NCBI RefSeq assembly: GCF_036850765.1
Contig: NC_089491.1
Span: 188,397,520-188,461,519 of the forward strand
Origin: Saccopteryx bilineata
Lineage: Eukaryota > Chordata > Mammalia > Chiroptera > Emballonuridae
Length of the DNA: 64,000 nt
Direction of reading: 5' to 3'
The notes under the pieces were generated by a model. It was not told the DNA's origin. It was given only the letters and a program-made list of their open reading frames with translations, and ran no database searches. The position numbers were made by a program, and so were the translations under genes. Shown piece by piece: positions 13,023 to 23,191 of the stretch. The first letter of the stretch is position 1, and each line of letters begins with the position of its first letter.

Positions 13023-13317
13023 ACTTCTTCCTTTTCAATAGGAGGCAGAATTAATATACCACCCTACATTGATCTTAGCTCTCCCTCCCTTCCTGGAATC
13101 CTGAGATTAACATGTACCTCTAGGCATAGAAGGAGAGATAGATACTGAAAGGATTTGTGAATATCTTTGATTGTATTACCTTGAAAGTTCTAACGTTTTC
13201 TGTAAATCCCCTAGACAAAGGTTAATCTTGTTAATGTAATGTAAATCTTGTTAAATGTTAATCTTGTTAATGATTATGTCATGCTGTCAGGCCCCCCACC
13301 AGTATGTAGTCAAAGGG

Positions 13318-13425
13318 TATATAACCAGCCACTGAAATATATTCAGGGTGCATAATTTGGGTCTGCAATTGCCCCATGTTAGCCATATGCAGCCGGCATA
13401 TTTAACAATCTTCTCCTTCAATAAA
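13318..13425 (+). promoter_or_regulatory. LTR TATA box and poly(A) signal
   Basis: TATA box 'tatataa' at 13318-13324 and 'aataaa' at 13420-13425, spaced as in U3-R of gammaretroviral LTRs. The 3' LTR has the corresponding 'tataaaa' at 18505-18511 but is truncated before its poly(A) signal. Confidence 0.75.
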
Positions 13426-13522
13426 ACTCTTCAAAATTTATCTGGACTGGGTGTTTCTACATGGACTCAATGAAGTGAGGTACAGTGCCTTTCAAATCTG
13501 GGGTGCAGTACTTTATAACATT

Positions 13523-13540
13523 TGGGGGCTCGGCCGGGAT
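13523..13540 (+). promoter_or_regulatory. Retroviral primer-binding site, tRNA-Pro type
   Basis: Reads TGGGGGCTCGGCCGGGAT, one base different from the classical proline-tRNA site used by gammaretroviruses. It sits two bases after the CA end of the LTR, the expected place. Confidence 0.88.
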
Positions 13541-13734
13541 CCAGTGTTTTGCATCACCAGGTAGAGACACCCCGAATCAGCTAGTCTCTCTGGGGGACTG
13601 CCTGACCTCGCTGGTTTACTAGGAGGGGCACCCCCCTGAAACATTTCAGGGCTCCGGTTCTCCAGTGGGCCCAGACATTCTCTTGGCAGACACCTCGGTT
13701 TCTAAATTTGACAATTCGGCAGAGAGATTCGGGA

Positions 13735-14110
13735 GTTTCTGGACCTTGGAGATTTGTAGGTAGGGTCGATTTTTGCTTTGCTGATTTGTGACCTTGGAGT
13801 TATGTAGGTTTGCTTTGCTGATTTGGGACTCAGAAGATTTTTAGGTGAAGCAGAGCCTTTGCTCCACTGATTTTGTGACTTCAGAAATTAGTAGGTAAGG
13901 AAGATCTTTTGATTTGGGACTCCAGGATTTGTAGGTAGGCAAAATCTTTTACCTTGCTGAATTGGGACTCCAAGGGTTTTTTGGGCAGGGTGAATCTTTT
14001 GCTCCACTAAATTGTGACTTCGGAGATTAGTAGGTAAGGCATATCCTTTGCTTTGCTGAATTGGGACTCTGAAGATTTAAAGGTAAAGCAGAACTTTTAC
14101 TTTGCTGTTT
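13735..14110 (+). repeat. Degenerate ~60-bp tandem repeats in the proviral leader
   Basis: At least six imperfect copies of a module of the form 'ttgggactc..(a)gatttgtaggta(a/g)gg..gaatcttttgctttgctga' follow each other, at about 13750, 13815, 13875, 13920, 13970, 14030 and 14070. They lie between the primer site and the possible gag start, where packaging signals usually occur. Confidence 0.65.
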
Positions 14111-14312
14111 GGTTTTGTGACTAGTCAGTTTGGACCAGTGTGTAGAGGACTGGACGCAGTCATACTGTCACATTGGGCTCTCCAAGACCAAGACGTCGGT
14201 GGAGAGTTTTGGGTCCTGCCTTGGGGTTATCTGGGATACATCTAGTTGTACTCTGGAAAGCGGGCTTCCAGAGGTGTCCATTTGTGTTTGCACATTTACT
14301 CGTACTCTAGAG

Positions 14313-14605
14313 CAGTGATCCCCAACCCCCGGGCCGCGGACCGGTACCAGTCCGTGGGCCATTTGGTACTGGTCCGCAGAGAAAGAAAAAATAACTTACA
14401 TTATTTCCATTTTATTTATATTTAAGTCTGATGTTTTATTTTTAAAAAATGACCAGATTCCCTCTGTGACATCCATCTAAGACTCACTCTTGACACTTGT
14501 CTTGGTCACGTGATACATTTATCCATCCCACCCTAAAGGCCGGTCTGTAAAAATATTATCTGACATTACACTGGTCCGTGGCCCAAAAAAGGTTGGGGAC
14601 CACTG
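14313..14605. mobile_element. Non-autonomous hAT transposon ('ggtccccaaccccc' family), 293 bp
   Basis: Starts CAGTGATCCCCAACC and ends GGTTGGGGACCACTG, an inverted terminal repeat pair, with a perfect 8-bp target-site duplication CTCTAGAG at 14305-14312 and 14606-14613. The 8-bp duplication and CAGTG termini are hAT hallmarks. No transposase is encoded. A second copy lies at 60832-61549 and contains a SINE. Confidence 0.93.
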
Positions 14606-15201
14606 CTCTAGAGAGACAGTTAGTGGGAACTGAGTTGACCAGGTTGACCAGTTCTGCCTCGGGCTTTCAGAGACGTCTATTTTTGTTTGCACATTTGTAC
14701 ATTTGTCTAGGAAAACAATTAGTGGAAACTAAGTTGAGAACCCAAACTTCTGGAGGCATGTAGTTGTGCTCTGAGAGAGACCAAGTGGGGACATTTGGTG
14801 GTGCCACATTGGGGGTGCTCTCAGGAAGAGCCCTGAGTAGAGATGAGTTAATACTGAGCTGATCAGTCCTGTCTCAAGACTTCCAGGGACACCTTTGTGT
14901 TTGTTGAGATCTCATTCTGTTTTTATTGTTTCTGTCTAAAACCACTGAGTGATTGGTGTGTGAATGGGGATCTCTGGTGCCTAAGCCGAAGTTCCAGGAA
15001 CGTGGCTGGGAGAACACCTGAGAAGCCCCTGAAAGTGGAACCCCTTCCTTTGTCTATTGAGCTGTGTGAGTAAGTAATCTGTTTGTCTCTTTGTCAGAGA
15101 ATATCTCTAGTGTAATTTTAATTGGAACAAGTAAAGCACGCTCATTTAGATTTCTTGATTTATAATTTATGTATGTGAAGTCTTTTGTTTAATGTGTAAC
15201 T

Positions 15202-15516
15202 ATGTCTGTTTCTAAGGACTGGATTGAATTTTTGCATACAAAATTAGAAATTTCTGGGCAAAAGAAAAAGGAAATTCATAAAACAAGCCTGACAATTATA
15301 AAGTCTCTTTTCTTGGATCCAAGACCTTTCTTTAACTTCAGGGTACTCTGTCTGATTACTCCCCTGAAGAAATTACTCTCTTCTGTTGGCTCCTTCCTCT
15401 TGTCTTGTGTCCTCTGTTGGGCAGATAAAATGTATTATGCTCACTTTGTTAAAGATTACGCTGCCCACGAGGAGGCCATCGCCCAGGTGATATTAATGTG
15501 TGTTGGGGTGGGCTAA
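15202..15516 (+). pseudogene. Possible gag N-terminal remnant of the provirus
   Basis: The frame opens with ATG in the context 'gtaactATGtct' about 1.7 kb after the primer site and encodes 104 residues, of which the first 35-40 are charged. It then becomes hydrophobic and loses gag-like character. It lacks a recognisable myristoylation start (second residue S, not G), PPPY motif or capsid signature. The position fits gag, the sequence does not prove it; it may be chance. Confidence 0.25.
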
Positions 15517-15581
15517 AGGCAGGCAGAATCCTTGTAGCCTGGGGCTTGGTTTTGGGATTAAGCCTTTCCTACCCTTTTTGA

Positions 15582-16127
15582 TGTGGGGCGGTACAATCCC
15601 ATCATGCCTCAGAGAAGTGACTTTGTATTAGAGACTTCCCTATTTTGTATATTGGATTAAGAGTTTGGATTTCTACACTATAAAATGGGGACGGAGCGGG
15701 AGCTTGCGCTCTTGGTTCCTGGGATGATGAGAGGAGAGAGCAGAGCAGAGAGCAGAAGGAGGCCACGTGGATTAGGCCAGGAAAAGCAGCCAAGATGGCA
15801 GAGTGCTGAGTGAGATGCCAGTTTGTGTAGAGTTTGTATCTGGGATGAGGAAGGAGATGGGGAACTGAGGAGAATAAGGTTGGTGAGCTAGAAACCTTTG
15901 ATTCTAGGAAACTCGGATAATTCAGTGGCTTTGTGAGCACTGAATGTGAGTGGGTTTTGGAGCCCAGTGTGTATTTTTACTTGCCCACCGGGTGCAAGCT
16001 AGAATTAAAGACTATGGCCCACCAGTTTTTGGCTCCGTTGTTTCTTTGCCGACTGTCTGAATCCAATGCGAACCTGCATGGGCCGGGCTGCTGTGATAGT
16101 GGCCCTGGCCCTGGCTTCTGGCTTTAC
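15582..16127 (+). mobile_element. Solo LTR of an unrelated ERV inside the provirus
   Basis: About 545 bp from 'tgtggggcggtacaatccc' to 'cttctggctttaca'. It has a TATA box (tataaaat, 15679-15686) and an ATTAAA-type poly(A) signal (16004-16009), followed by the 'ccgactgtctgaatccaatg' stretch common in ERV LTR 3' parts. No internal viral sequence follows, so it is a solo LTR. Target-site duplications are not clear and the limits may be off by 10-15 bp. Confidence 0.6.
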
Positions 16128-16490
16128 ACCTCTATAGTACAACACTCTTTATTCTGGGTGCTAGTTAATTGTCTGTCTTGTTTTTCTTGCTTTTTATTAG
16201 TGTGCTAATTCCTGCCTCCTCTCTGGACAGTTTGAAGTGTTTCCCCAGCCTCTGGGGTGGAGAGCTGGCAAGCAGTTTGGGTGAGGAAAAAGCAGGCCCC
16301 AGACGTGCTGTGAGCAGAGCAGCAGGGAAAGGGCACTAGAGCAAAATGGCAGGGGCAACTAAGGGTGAAGTGAAGTGACTAGAGAAAGTATAGAATAGAA
16401 ACTAGTTTTAGATATCTGCCTACTGACCAAAAGAAGTTTTACCCATTTGGAAAATACAGGGTAGAAATAGCATTAAAGATTAGAACCTTG

Positions 16491-16853
16491 CAGTCAGTGG
16501 TAGAGCGTCGGCCTGGCGTGCGAAAGTCCCAGGTTTGATTCCCAGCCAGGGCACACAGGAGAAGCACCCATCTGCTTCTCCACCCCTCCCCCTCTCCTTC
16601 CTCTCTGTTTCTCTCTTCCCCTCCCACAGCCAAGGTTCCATTGGAGCAAAGATGGCTCGGGCGCTGGGGATGACTCCATGGCCTCTGCCTCAGGTGCTAG
16701 AGTGGCTCTGGTCAAAACAGAGCGATGCCCAGGATGGGAAGAGCATCGCCCCCTGGTGGGCGTGCCAGGTGGATCCCAGTCAGGTGCATGCGGGAGTCTG
16801 TCTGACTGCCTCCCCGTTTACAGCTTCAGAAAAATACAAAAAAAAAAAAAAAA
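16491..16853 (+). mobile_element. Rhin-1-type SINE, sense, head slightly truncated
   Basis: Begins inside the tRNA head at 'cagtcagtggtagagcgtcgg', runs through the full body and ends in A16-18. The target-site duplication 'aaagattagaaccttg' is at 16475-16490 and about 16853-16868. The missing first ~15 bp of the head is 5' truncation during insertion. Confidence 0.93.
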
Positions 16854-16975
16854 AAGATTAGAACCTTGCTTTAGAAAAAGAAAAAGAAATAAGACCTGGT
16901 AAAAAGGAATTAGAAATTAACAAACCACGTGTGTAGAACTTGCTGGTTATCAGTTCTTTGAAATGAATTGCAATT

Positions 16976-17176
16976 CCAGAAAAAGTGATGGGATCATGAG
17001 AAATAGGATTATGGGATCACAAGTAATAGGATCATAGGAAATAAGATTATCAGGTCAGTCCAGGATGAGTGATGGGACCATGAGTAATAGGATTATAGGA
17101 GATAGAATTATCAGGACATTCCAGAAGGAGTACTGGGATCATGAGTAACAGGATTATAGGGAATGGGATTATCAGA
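16976..17176 (+). repeat. 61-bp imperfect tandem repeat, three copies
   Basis: Units start 'ccagaaaaagtgatggg' (16976, with an extra internal 'ggatcacaagtaata' step), 'ccaggatgagtgatggg' (about 17060) and 'ccagaaggagtactggg' (17121). Each contains smaller 'gg(a/g)at(c/t)at(g/a)agtaata' sub-repeats. It lies in the proviral interior. Confidence 0.8.
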
Positions 17177-18138
17177 AACAGGCCCTCCAGCTGCCTCTCC
17201 CCTTCCCCTCCCTAGGACATAGGGGTCATGTGGGCCCTCCATGGGTTAGGATTAATGGCTTATTGCCCTCCACTGATGTGTAGAAAGTTATAGAAGAGAA
17301 AATAAGTGTAAAATGAACAAAACTAGTACTGGGAGAAGGGTTCTGATTCTCTCCTGTGGGACCGAAGTGGGTGTGGGGTCCCCTCCAAGTTTCCCCTACC
17401 CTTCCCCAGTTCCTTCATGTGGCATGGTTGCTATCCAATATGGCAGGTATGGGATTCATGGGGGTGACTTACTGCTTTAGCCATAAAAGTAACCCTTTGG
17501 CACCAAGAATCCCAGGCATCCCACTCCTCATGTTGACCTAAATAGTGTAAATTACTATAGGAAAAAAGAAAATTAATATCTTTTTGCCAGCTGGGTAGTT
17601 ACAAAATAGTGAATGTATTTTGACCATTCCTTATTTTTCTCAATCAATAATTCAATGGGGTAGTAATTTACAATCCTCTTATTGTAAATTGTACTAAAAT
17701 TGTACTACTAATAAGGCATATAGAATTATATAGCCTTCCAAATTGAAAAGACTTCCTTTTTGTACCAACGTTCCCTTGTGTAAAAATATTTTCCATGTTA
17801 AAAATGTATATGTTATTTCAAAGGCCTTTTGTTAACTATCTTTTTATCTATTTCATAGCCCTGTGATGTCAAAATCTTAGTTTAAATATTTGGAAAATAT
17901 ATAATAATTGTTAATAATGTCTTTATATGTATATTTAGTTTATAATCATTTTGAAATAATATTGTTTAATGCTAGGTAATATAAGGAAAGGAGTCATATC
18001 CTGAAATTTCTGCAAATCTATTTATCATGCTTAAGTTAAAATTTCTTTTGAACGCTAATGTACTGAGTTATTCAACAGTGGAGAGACTCTGGAATTCTAA
18101 AGGAGACACCAAACCTGTTCCTCCTGCAGCTTTTACCC
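17177..18138. other. AT-rich 3' part of the proviral interior
   Basis: No coding potential. Around 17340-17540 a GC-richer block occurs ('gtgggaccgaagtgggtgtgggg'), followed by about 600 bp of AT-rich sequence up to the 3' LTR. Nothing recognisable as env. Confidence 0.4.
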
Positions 18139-18605
18139 TGTCTTTTCCTTGGGAAATGGAGGAAAAGGAATATAGAAGTCTCCTGACTTACAAGGACGAC
18201 TAGGGTCATTTGTTCTTAAGTTCTCTGAAAGGATTAAGGTTAACTGAGAAACTTCTTCCCTTTCAATAGGAGGCAGAATTAACATACCACCCTACACTGA
18301 TCTTAGCTCTCCCTCCCTTCCTGGAATCCTGAGATTAACCTGTACCTCTAGGCATAGAAGTAGAGATAGATACTGAAAGGATTTGTGAATGTCTTTGATT
18401 ATATTACCTTGAAAGTTTTAACGTTTTCTGTAAATCCCCTAGACAAGTGTTAATCTTAATGATTGTCATGCTGTCATGCCCCCCACCTGTATGTGGTCAA
18501 AGAGTATAAAACCAGCCTCTGAAATACACTCAGGGCACATGATTTGGGTCTGCAATTGCCCCATGTTAGCCATATGCAGCCAGCATATTTAACAAATCTC
18601 CTCCA
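18139..18605 (+). mobile_element. 3' LTR of the provirus, truncated
   Basis: Matches the 5' LTR from 'tgtcttttccttgggaaatgg' through the TATA box (18505-18511) to 'cagcatatttaacaaatctcctcc'. It then breaks off about 100 bp before the expected end, where a SINE fragment starts. The poly(A) signal and U5 are therefore missing. It has no SINE at the position occupied in the 5' LTR. Confidence 0.85.
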
Positions 18606-18750
18606 TTGAGCCTCCACCTCAGATGCTAAAAAAAAAATTGCCCGTTTGTGAGTGGCCCCCGATGGGGGTTGCCAGGTGGACCCCGGTCAGGGCACAAGCA
18701 GGAGTCTGTCTTAGTATCATCCCTTCCCTCATTTTAAAAAAAAAAAAGAG
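18606..18750 (+). mobile_element. Rhin-1-related SINE 3' fragment
   Basis: Only the 3' part is present ('agcctccacctcagatgcta...gccaggtggaccccggtcagggc...aggagtctgtct') with A-rich tails at about 18628 and 18736-18748. It abuts the truncated 3' LTR, so its insertion or a deletion at this junction removed the LTR end. Confidence 0.7.
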
Positions 18751-18977
18751 AGATCCTGGGAGATAACAGTTGAAGGCTTCTCTGTCTCTGGATTCCTCCA
18801 CGAAGATGTATTGAAAGGTCTTCTGTGTCACGTTGGGGCTCCCCACTGCTGTAGGTAGTTTCATGACAGCAGCTACAGTGGTCCGGTCTTGGACTAACAG
18901 GGACTCATTCCAGCCTGTGTGTCATAGTTGGATATTTTAAAGTAGGTTAAGACTAGAGATTTCCAGGAAGGAAATTT

Positions 18978-19180
18978 TTTTTTAATTTTATTTATTTATT
19001 TTTTCTTATTTATTCATTTTAGAGAGGAGGGGGGGATAGAGAGAGACAGAGAGAGGAGGGGGAGGAGCAGGAAGCATCTACTCCCATATGTGCCTTGACC
19101 AGGCAAGCCAGGGTTTTGAACCGGCAACCTCAGTGTTTCCAGGTTGATGCTTTATTCACTGCGCCACCACAGGTCAGGCT
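18978..19180 (-). mobile_element. Short tRNA-derived bat SINE (second family), antisense
   Basis: On the minus strand it reads 'agcctgacctgtggtggcgcagtgaataaagcat...ggttgc..ggttcaaaaccc', a tRNA-like head with A and B boxes, then a short CT-rich tail and A/T-rich end. Direct repeats 'tccaggaaggaaatt' / 'ttcaggaaggaaatt' flank it (about 18961-18976 and 19180-19194). Same family as the sense copy at 43912-44116. Confidence 0.85.
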
Positions 19181-19539
19181 TCAGGAAGGAAATTTATGTA
19201 TTTTACTTAAACCAATTATTGCTTTTCCCACCCTGAAATCTGTTTCAGAGTTGATAAGTTTTATTACGCGTGTACAGTTTCAATCTATTGGTAAAGCATT
19301 GTGTGGAATAGTGGAGGACCCAGGCCCTACAGAAAGAGTTCTGAGATCAACTAATGAAGGACTGGGATGAGAGGAATGGCTGATAAGCCTATTCCTTCCA
19401 CTCCCACAAATAAGAATTTAACACACCACCCTTGCCTTTGAGCCTAGAACGTTTTTCTTTAAATTATGATTTTTATTTACAGTAGCTTCTTTTCCATTTT
19501 TTCCTCCTTAAATGAAACCATTTTTTCTCTTCACTCTTC

Positions 19540-19790
19540 TGCCTACATTTATTCTCTTTGTGATCCTATGCACCAGCAGTTCTCAACCTGTGGGTCGCGA
19601 CTCACAGGTTGAGAACCGCTGCTATGCACTCTTACAGTTTTAGGTAGAACCTAAAGGTTAATGACTTCCAAATTCTTATCTCCAACCCAGAACTTTCCCC
19701 TAAACTCAATACTTATCTATTCAACCGCTCACACCACTTTTGGGTCCCTAAGGCACCCCAAATGCAAGATTTAAATATGTGAACTTCTCA
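19540..19790 (+). mobile_element. L2 fragment, ancient, carrying a SPIN remnant
   Basis: The order 'aatgacttccaaattcttatctccaacccagaactttcccctaaactc' corresponds to the L2 region also seen at 11.5 kb and (antisense) at 44.6 kb. It is interrupted by the 48-bp SPIN derivative. No reading frame remains. Confidence 0.55.
19574..19621. mobile_element. SPIN-like hAT remnant of only 48 bp
   Basis: The insert reads CAGCAGTTCTCAACCTGTGG at its left end and the inverted CACAGGTTGAGAACCGCTG at its right end, with only about 9 bp between. A perfect 8-bp target-site duplication CTATGCAC flanks it (19566-19573 and 19622-19629). It is therefore a bona fide insertion consisting of little more than the two terminal inverted repeats. 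Confidence 0.92.
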
Positions 19791-22435
19791 CTTCCCCCTC
19801 AAATCTGTTTCCTGCCCCAACATTGTGGCCATAGGACAGTAAGGATAATGTCCAGGCAAATCACGGGGTAAAATGACCCAGTCTCTGTGCCCACAACCTT
19901 GGGCATGGAAGATGTCTGAGAAGTTTCCCACAATTTCTCTAAGGCAAGTAGATGGCAGATAAGAGGAAGGAGCCACCATGCCTGCTAACAGCCACAAAGC
20001 TCAGAGCAGACAGGATGGTCTGGGGGCAGCAGCAGTGCCAGTGCAGCCAAGATGTGGAAAGAGCCAAGCCACGCCCTGGGAGCAGTGCCACACAGCTCTT
20101 GCACCCAGGGAACAGACACTGCATGCCACCATAGGGGTGCCATGACTGTAAATGCTGACAGCAAACATCAAGCAAGACTAGACAGCTCAGAAGAAGGAAG
20201 GCCTGTAAGGTGAACCAGACAACTCTTGCCAAGATATCTGCTCTCTGTAGCCAAAGCCAGTTCCTCGGAAAGAATATCTTTCAGAGGAAATATTAATACA
20301 GTTAGAGAGTTTTAAACCTTCACTACAATAAAATGGGGGAAACTTTTTGAACTAATGGAGTATTACCCAAAAAACATGTTCAACCCAGTAGAAACTGAGC
20401 TATCAGCTTCTGTTTCTTTTATCAGCAGAAATGATGGCTCACGAGTAGGCTAAGAACAATAAAGAATAATATGATTTCCTTTATGACCAATTGGGGGTTA
20501 AAAACTCAAACCCACTAAATATATAAAGAGTACATATAAATACATGAGGCTGTTGAGGGAAAAAGCCAACCTATCTCTGTTACAGTTGTATTTTAATGTT
20601 TACATAAATTATACATTAAAATATGTGTCATATTTAAAAAAATGTTCAGCAGCCACAGCAGGATGGAAGCAAATCTCTGATGAAAGTTTGAAGAAAAAAG
20701 ATAAAGTACACCGTTGAGCCCTGCATAATGGAGCTCTGTACAGCCAGATAGTGTTTGCTGACATCGTGCACAGAAAGCTGTAGGTCTACTGCTGTTAGCA
20801 ACGCCCCATCGTCTTGCTTAAAGGCAGTCATTACTGAGTTTAATATGTCCCACAACGTAACACAATGCTTTAAGTACTGTAGCCCAAAGTCACTGACAGA
20901 CTGCAGAAGCAGTAATGACAGATACTTACACAGCAGCTCTCTGTGTTACCATCCCACAGCAACCTTTTCCAGCACATGTATTAAGTGGTGAACATGCTCT
21001 GTCTAATGGCTATTGCAACAAAGTATTGCCCTTTTCTGCTCTGTTACCACCTATAGATGTTTCAAATGAAAATAACTATAATTATGAGGCGAAGGACAGC
21101 AAATCTACCTTCCTGGGGGTAAGTGGGATCGAAGCCCTTTCCTTTATTATCATCCATAAATATTTATGCTTTACTGTCCATTAGTCTCCACATTCCAAAA
21201 ATAATACATCTATTCTTATAGAACATCTTTCATTCTTTCAAAGAAAGAATTTAGACTGTGTTTACAGTATATGAATAACATTGGACCTCAGCATCAGTTT
21301 CTCTGTTTTAAATTATTTTCAGCTTGCAATAAAAAATTATAAATTTTCAAAAAAAAAGAATCAAATGGTGATATATTAAAAGCCTCAAAAATAAGATTCT
21401 CAGATCTTGGATATACGTAAGACATAACTATTCCACCGGACTGAAACTATCTATTTGATTTATGAACATGGTATTGGCTGGAAATATAACTGAGGGATAG
21501 CGAAGTAAAGTGATTGTCAGTCAGACGAGCAGCGGGCCACTTCAAGCGAGGGTCTGGAAAGTCGCTGGCCAGCAGTTTACATCTACTCTGCAAATTGTTA
21601 ACCTTTGTAAAACATAAATCTCACAGAATTTACTACTCATTAACTACTTGACCATAAATAATTATTTGCCCCACTGGGAGAAAGCCACAAGTCCTTCTAT
21701 GTAGTAAATGCAAGTTCCACAATCCTGTGAAGAAGAGAAATGGGTCCAGATGACCATGAGAGTGTTAGCAGAAAACTAATTTTCTGTAACCAAACTGAAC
21801 ACAAGTCCCTAACCAATGGGGTGGTTGGGGCAATATATCTGTTGAAGGCAAATTGAAGGTGGTTTGAGAATGCAAAATGAAATGATTGGCTAATCTTTCA
21901 TTCGCATATCGCTCACTTTTGCAGTCCAAATCCAACCCTGTTTCTATAAAATAAAATACTTGCAAATTCCATAATTCAGTACAGACAGCCATGACAAACA
22001 CTAATGAATAGAGCATGAGAGCTGCTGCTCCAGTTCTGATGGCTCACTGGCATTTTTAAGTGTTGCAGCTTAGCCAGCGTGAAGGATTTCTCAAGGACAG
22101 AATAGTAAATAAATGTGCAGACTACCACGGGCTCCTTCTTCTTTTGTTGTCAGGAAATTGGTTCCTTGATTATCTCGGAGGAATGCACCCAAATATGCAA
22201 TATGTCACATTATGTAAAATAAATGGTGTGGGCATATCACGATGTGCCCAGGTAGCATGAAAACATCTGGAATTAATGAAGTACATTTTCCACTAAAGTT
22301 AAAAGAAAAAAGCTGCTTCAAGGAGAAAATGAGAGTGAAACAACTGTTAACTTGTAGGCATGTTGTTTCAAATTAATATTAAAGCAAATAAAATCAGACT
22401 GCCTTTACAAGAACAACGTCACAGTCTGCAGGATA
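19791..22435. other. Unique sequence, no supported gene
   Basis: About 2.6 kb without a recognisable young repeat. Short open frames exist on both strands (e.g. around 19940-20230 and 20750-21180), but none has an ATG, length or composition that suggests a protein. AT-rich stretches lie at 20280-20640 and 21200-21450. Confidence 0.4.
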
Positions 22436-22443
22436 CCTTAGAG

Positions 22444-23183
22444 CAGGGGTCCCCAAACTGGCCTGCGGGCTGCATGCAGCCCCCTGAGGCCATTTATCTG
22501 GCCTCCGCCGCACTTCTGGAAGGGGCACCTCTTTCAGTGGTGGTCAGTGAGAGAAGCATACTTCCCATTGAAATACTGGTTAGTTTGTTGATTTAAATTT
22601 ACTTGTTCTTTATTTTATTTTATTTTATTTTTTTCCTGAAGCTGGAAACGGGGAGAGACAGTCAGACAGACTCCCTCATGCGCCAGCCCGGGATCCACCC
22701 GGCACGCCCACCAGGGGCGATGCTCTGCCCACCAGGGGGCGATGCTCTGCCCCTCTGGGGCATCGCTCTGCCGCGACCAGAGCCACTCTAGCGCCTGGGG
22801 CAGAGGCCAAGGAGCCATCCCCAGCACCCGGGCCATCTTTGCTCCAATGGAGCCTTGGCTGCAGGAGGGGAAGAGAGAGACAGAAAGGAAGGAGGGGGGT
22901 GAGGTGGAGAAGCAAATGGGCGCTTCTCCTATGTGCCCTGGCCAGGAATCGAACCCACGTCCCCCGCACGCCAGGCCGACGCTCTACTGCTGAGCCAACC
23001 GGCCAGGGCCACTTGTTCTTTATTTTAAATATTGTATTTGTTCTCGTTTTGTTTTTTTTACTTTAAAATAAGATATGTGCAGAGTGCATAGGGATTTGTT
23101 CATAGTTTTTTTTTATAGTCTGGCCCTCCAATGGTCTGAGGGACAGTGAACTGGCCTCCGTATAAAAAGTTTGGGGACCCCTG
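22444..23183. mobile_element. Non-autonomous hAT ('ggtccccaaact' family) with a SINE inside
   Basis: Termini CAGGGGTCCCCAAACTGGCC and AAGTTTGGGGACCCCTG are inverted repeats, flanked by a perfect 8-bp duplication CCTTAGAG (22436-22443, 23184-23191). Without the SINE (22617-23010) and its duplication the element is about 330 bp. No transposase. Confidence 0.93.
22617..23010 (-). mobile_element. Rhin-1-type SINE, antisense, inside the hAT element
   Basis: Full-length copy with its head ending 'accggccagggcc' at 23010. The target-site duplication 'acttgttctttatttt' is at 22601-22616 and 23011-23026. It is younger than the hAT element that hosts it. Confidence 0.95.
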
Positions 23184-23191
23184 CCTTAGAG

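Larger units (their letters stand above)
12516..13520 (+). mobile_element. 5' LTR of gammaretrovirus-like provirus (with SINE inside)
   Basis: About 620 bp of LTR after removing the SINE at 12641-13022. It probably begins TGTC at 12516 (left edge uncertain by about 25 bp) and ends CA at 13520, two bases before the primer site. It contains a TATA box (tatataa, 13318-13324) and a polyadenylation signal (aataaa, 13420-13425). A second, truncated copy of the same sequence lies at 18139-18605 in the same orientation, as expected for a provirus. Divergence between the copies is visible in most lines, so the insertion is not recent. Confidence 0.85.
13541..18138 (+). mobile_element. Provirus interior, no recognisable pol or env
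   Basis: After subtracting the hAT MITE (14313-14605), solo LTR (about 15582-16127) and SINE (16491-16853), about 3.4 kb of proviral interior remains. It holds a leader with degenerate repeats, a short possible gag remnant, an AT-rich tail and a 61-bp tandem repeat. I find no protease, reverse transcriptase, integrase or envelope motif on either strand. It therefore looks like a non-autonomous or strongly deleted gammaretrovirus-like element. A clear polypurine tract before 18139 is not visible. Confidence 0.65.

Noticed and set aside
15582..16127. Idea that this is the 3' LTR of the provirus
   Set aside because: The sequence is unrelated to the 12.5-kb LTR; the true partner is at 18139-18605.
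19939..20232. Minus-strand 97-codon frame with a signal-peptide-like start
   Set aside because: It starts at TTG, has no ATG, and no family resemblance; hydrophobic antisense reading of unique DNA.
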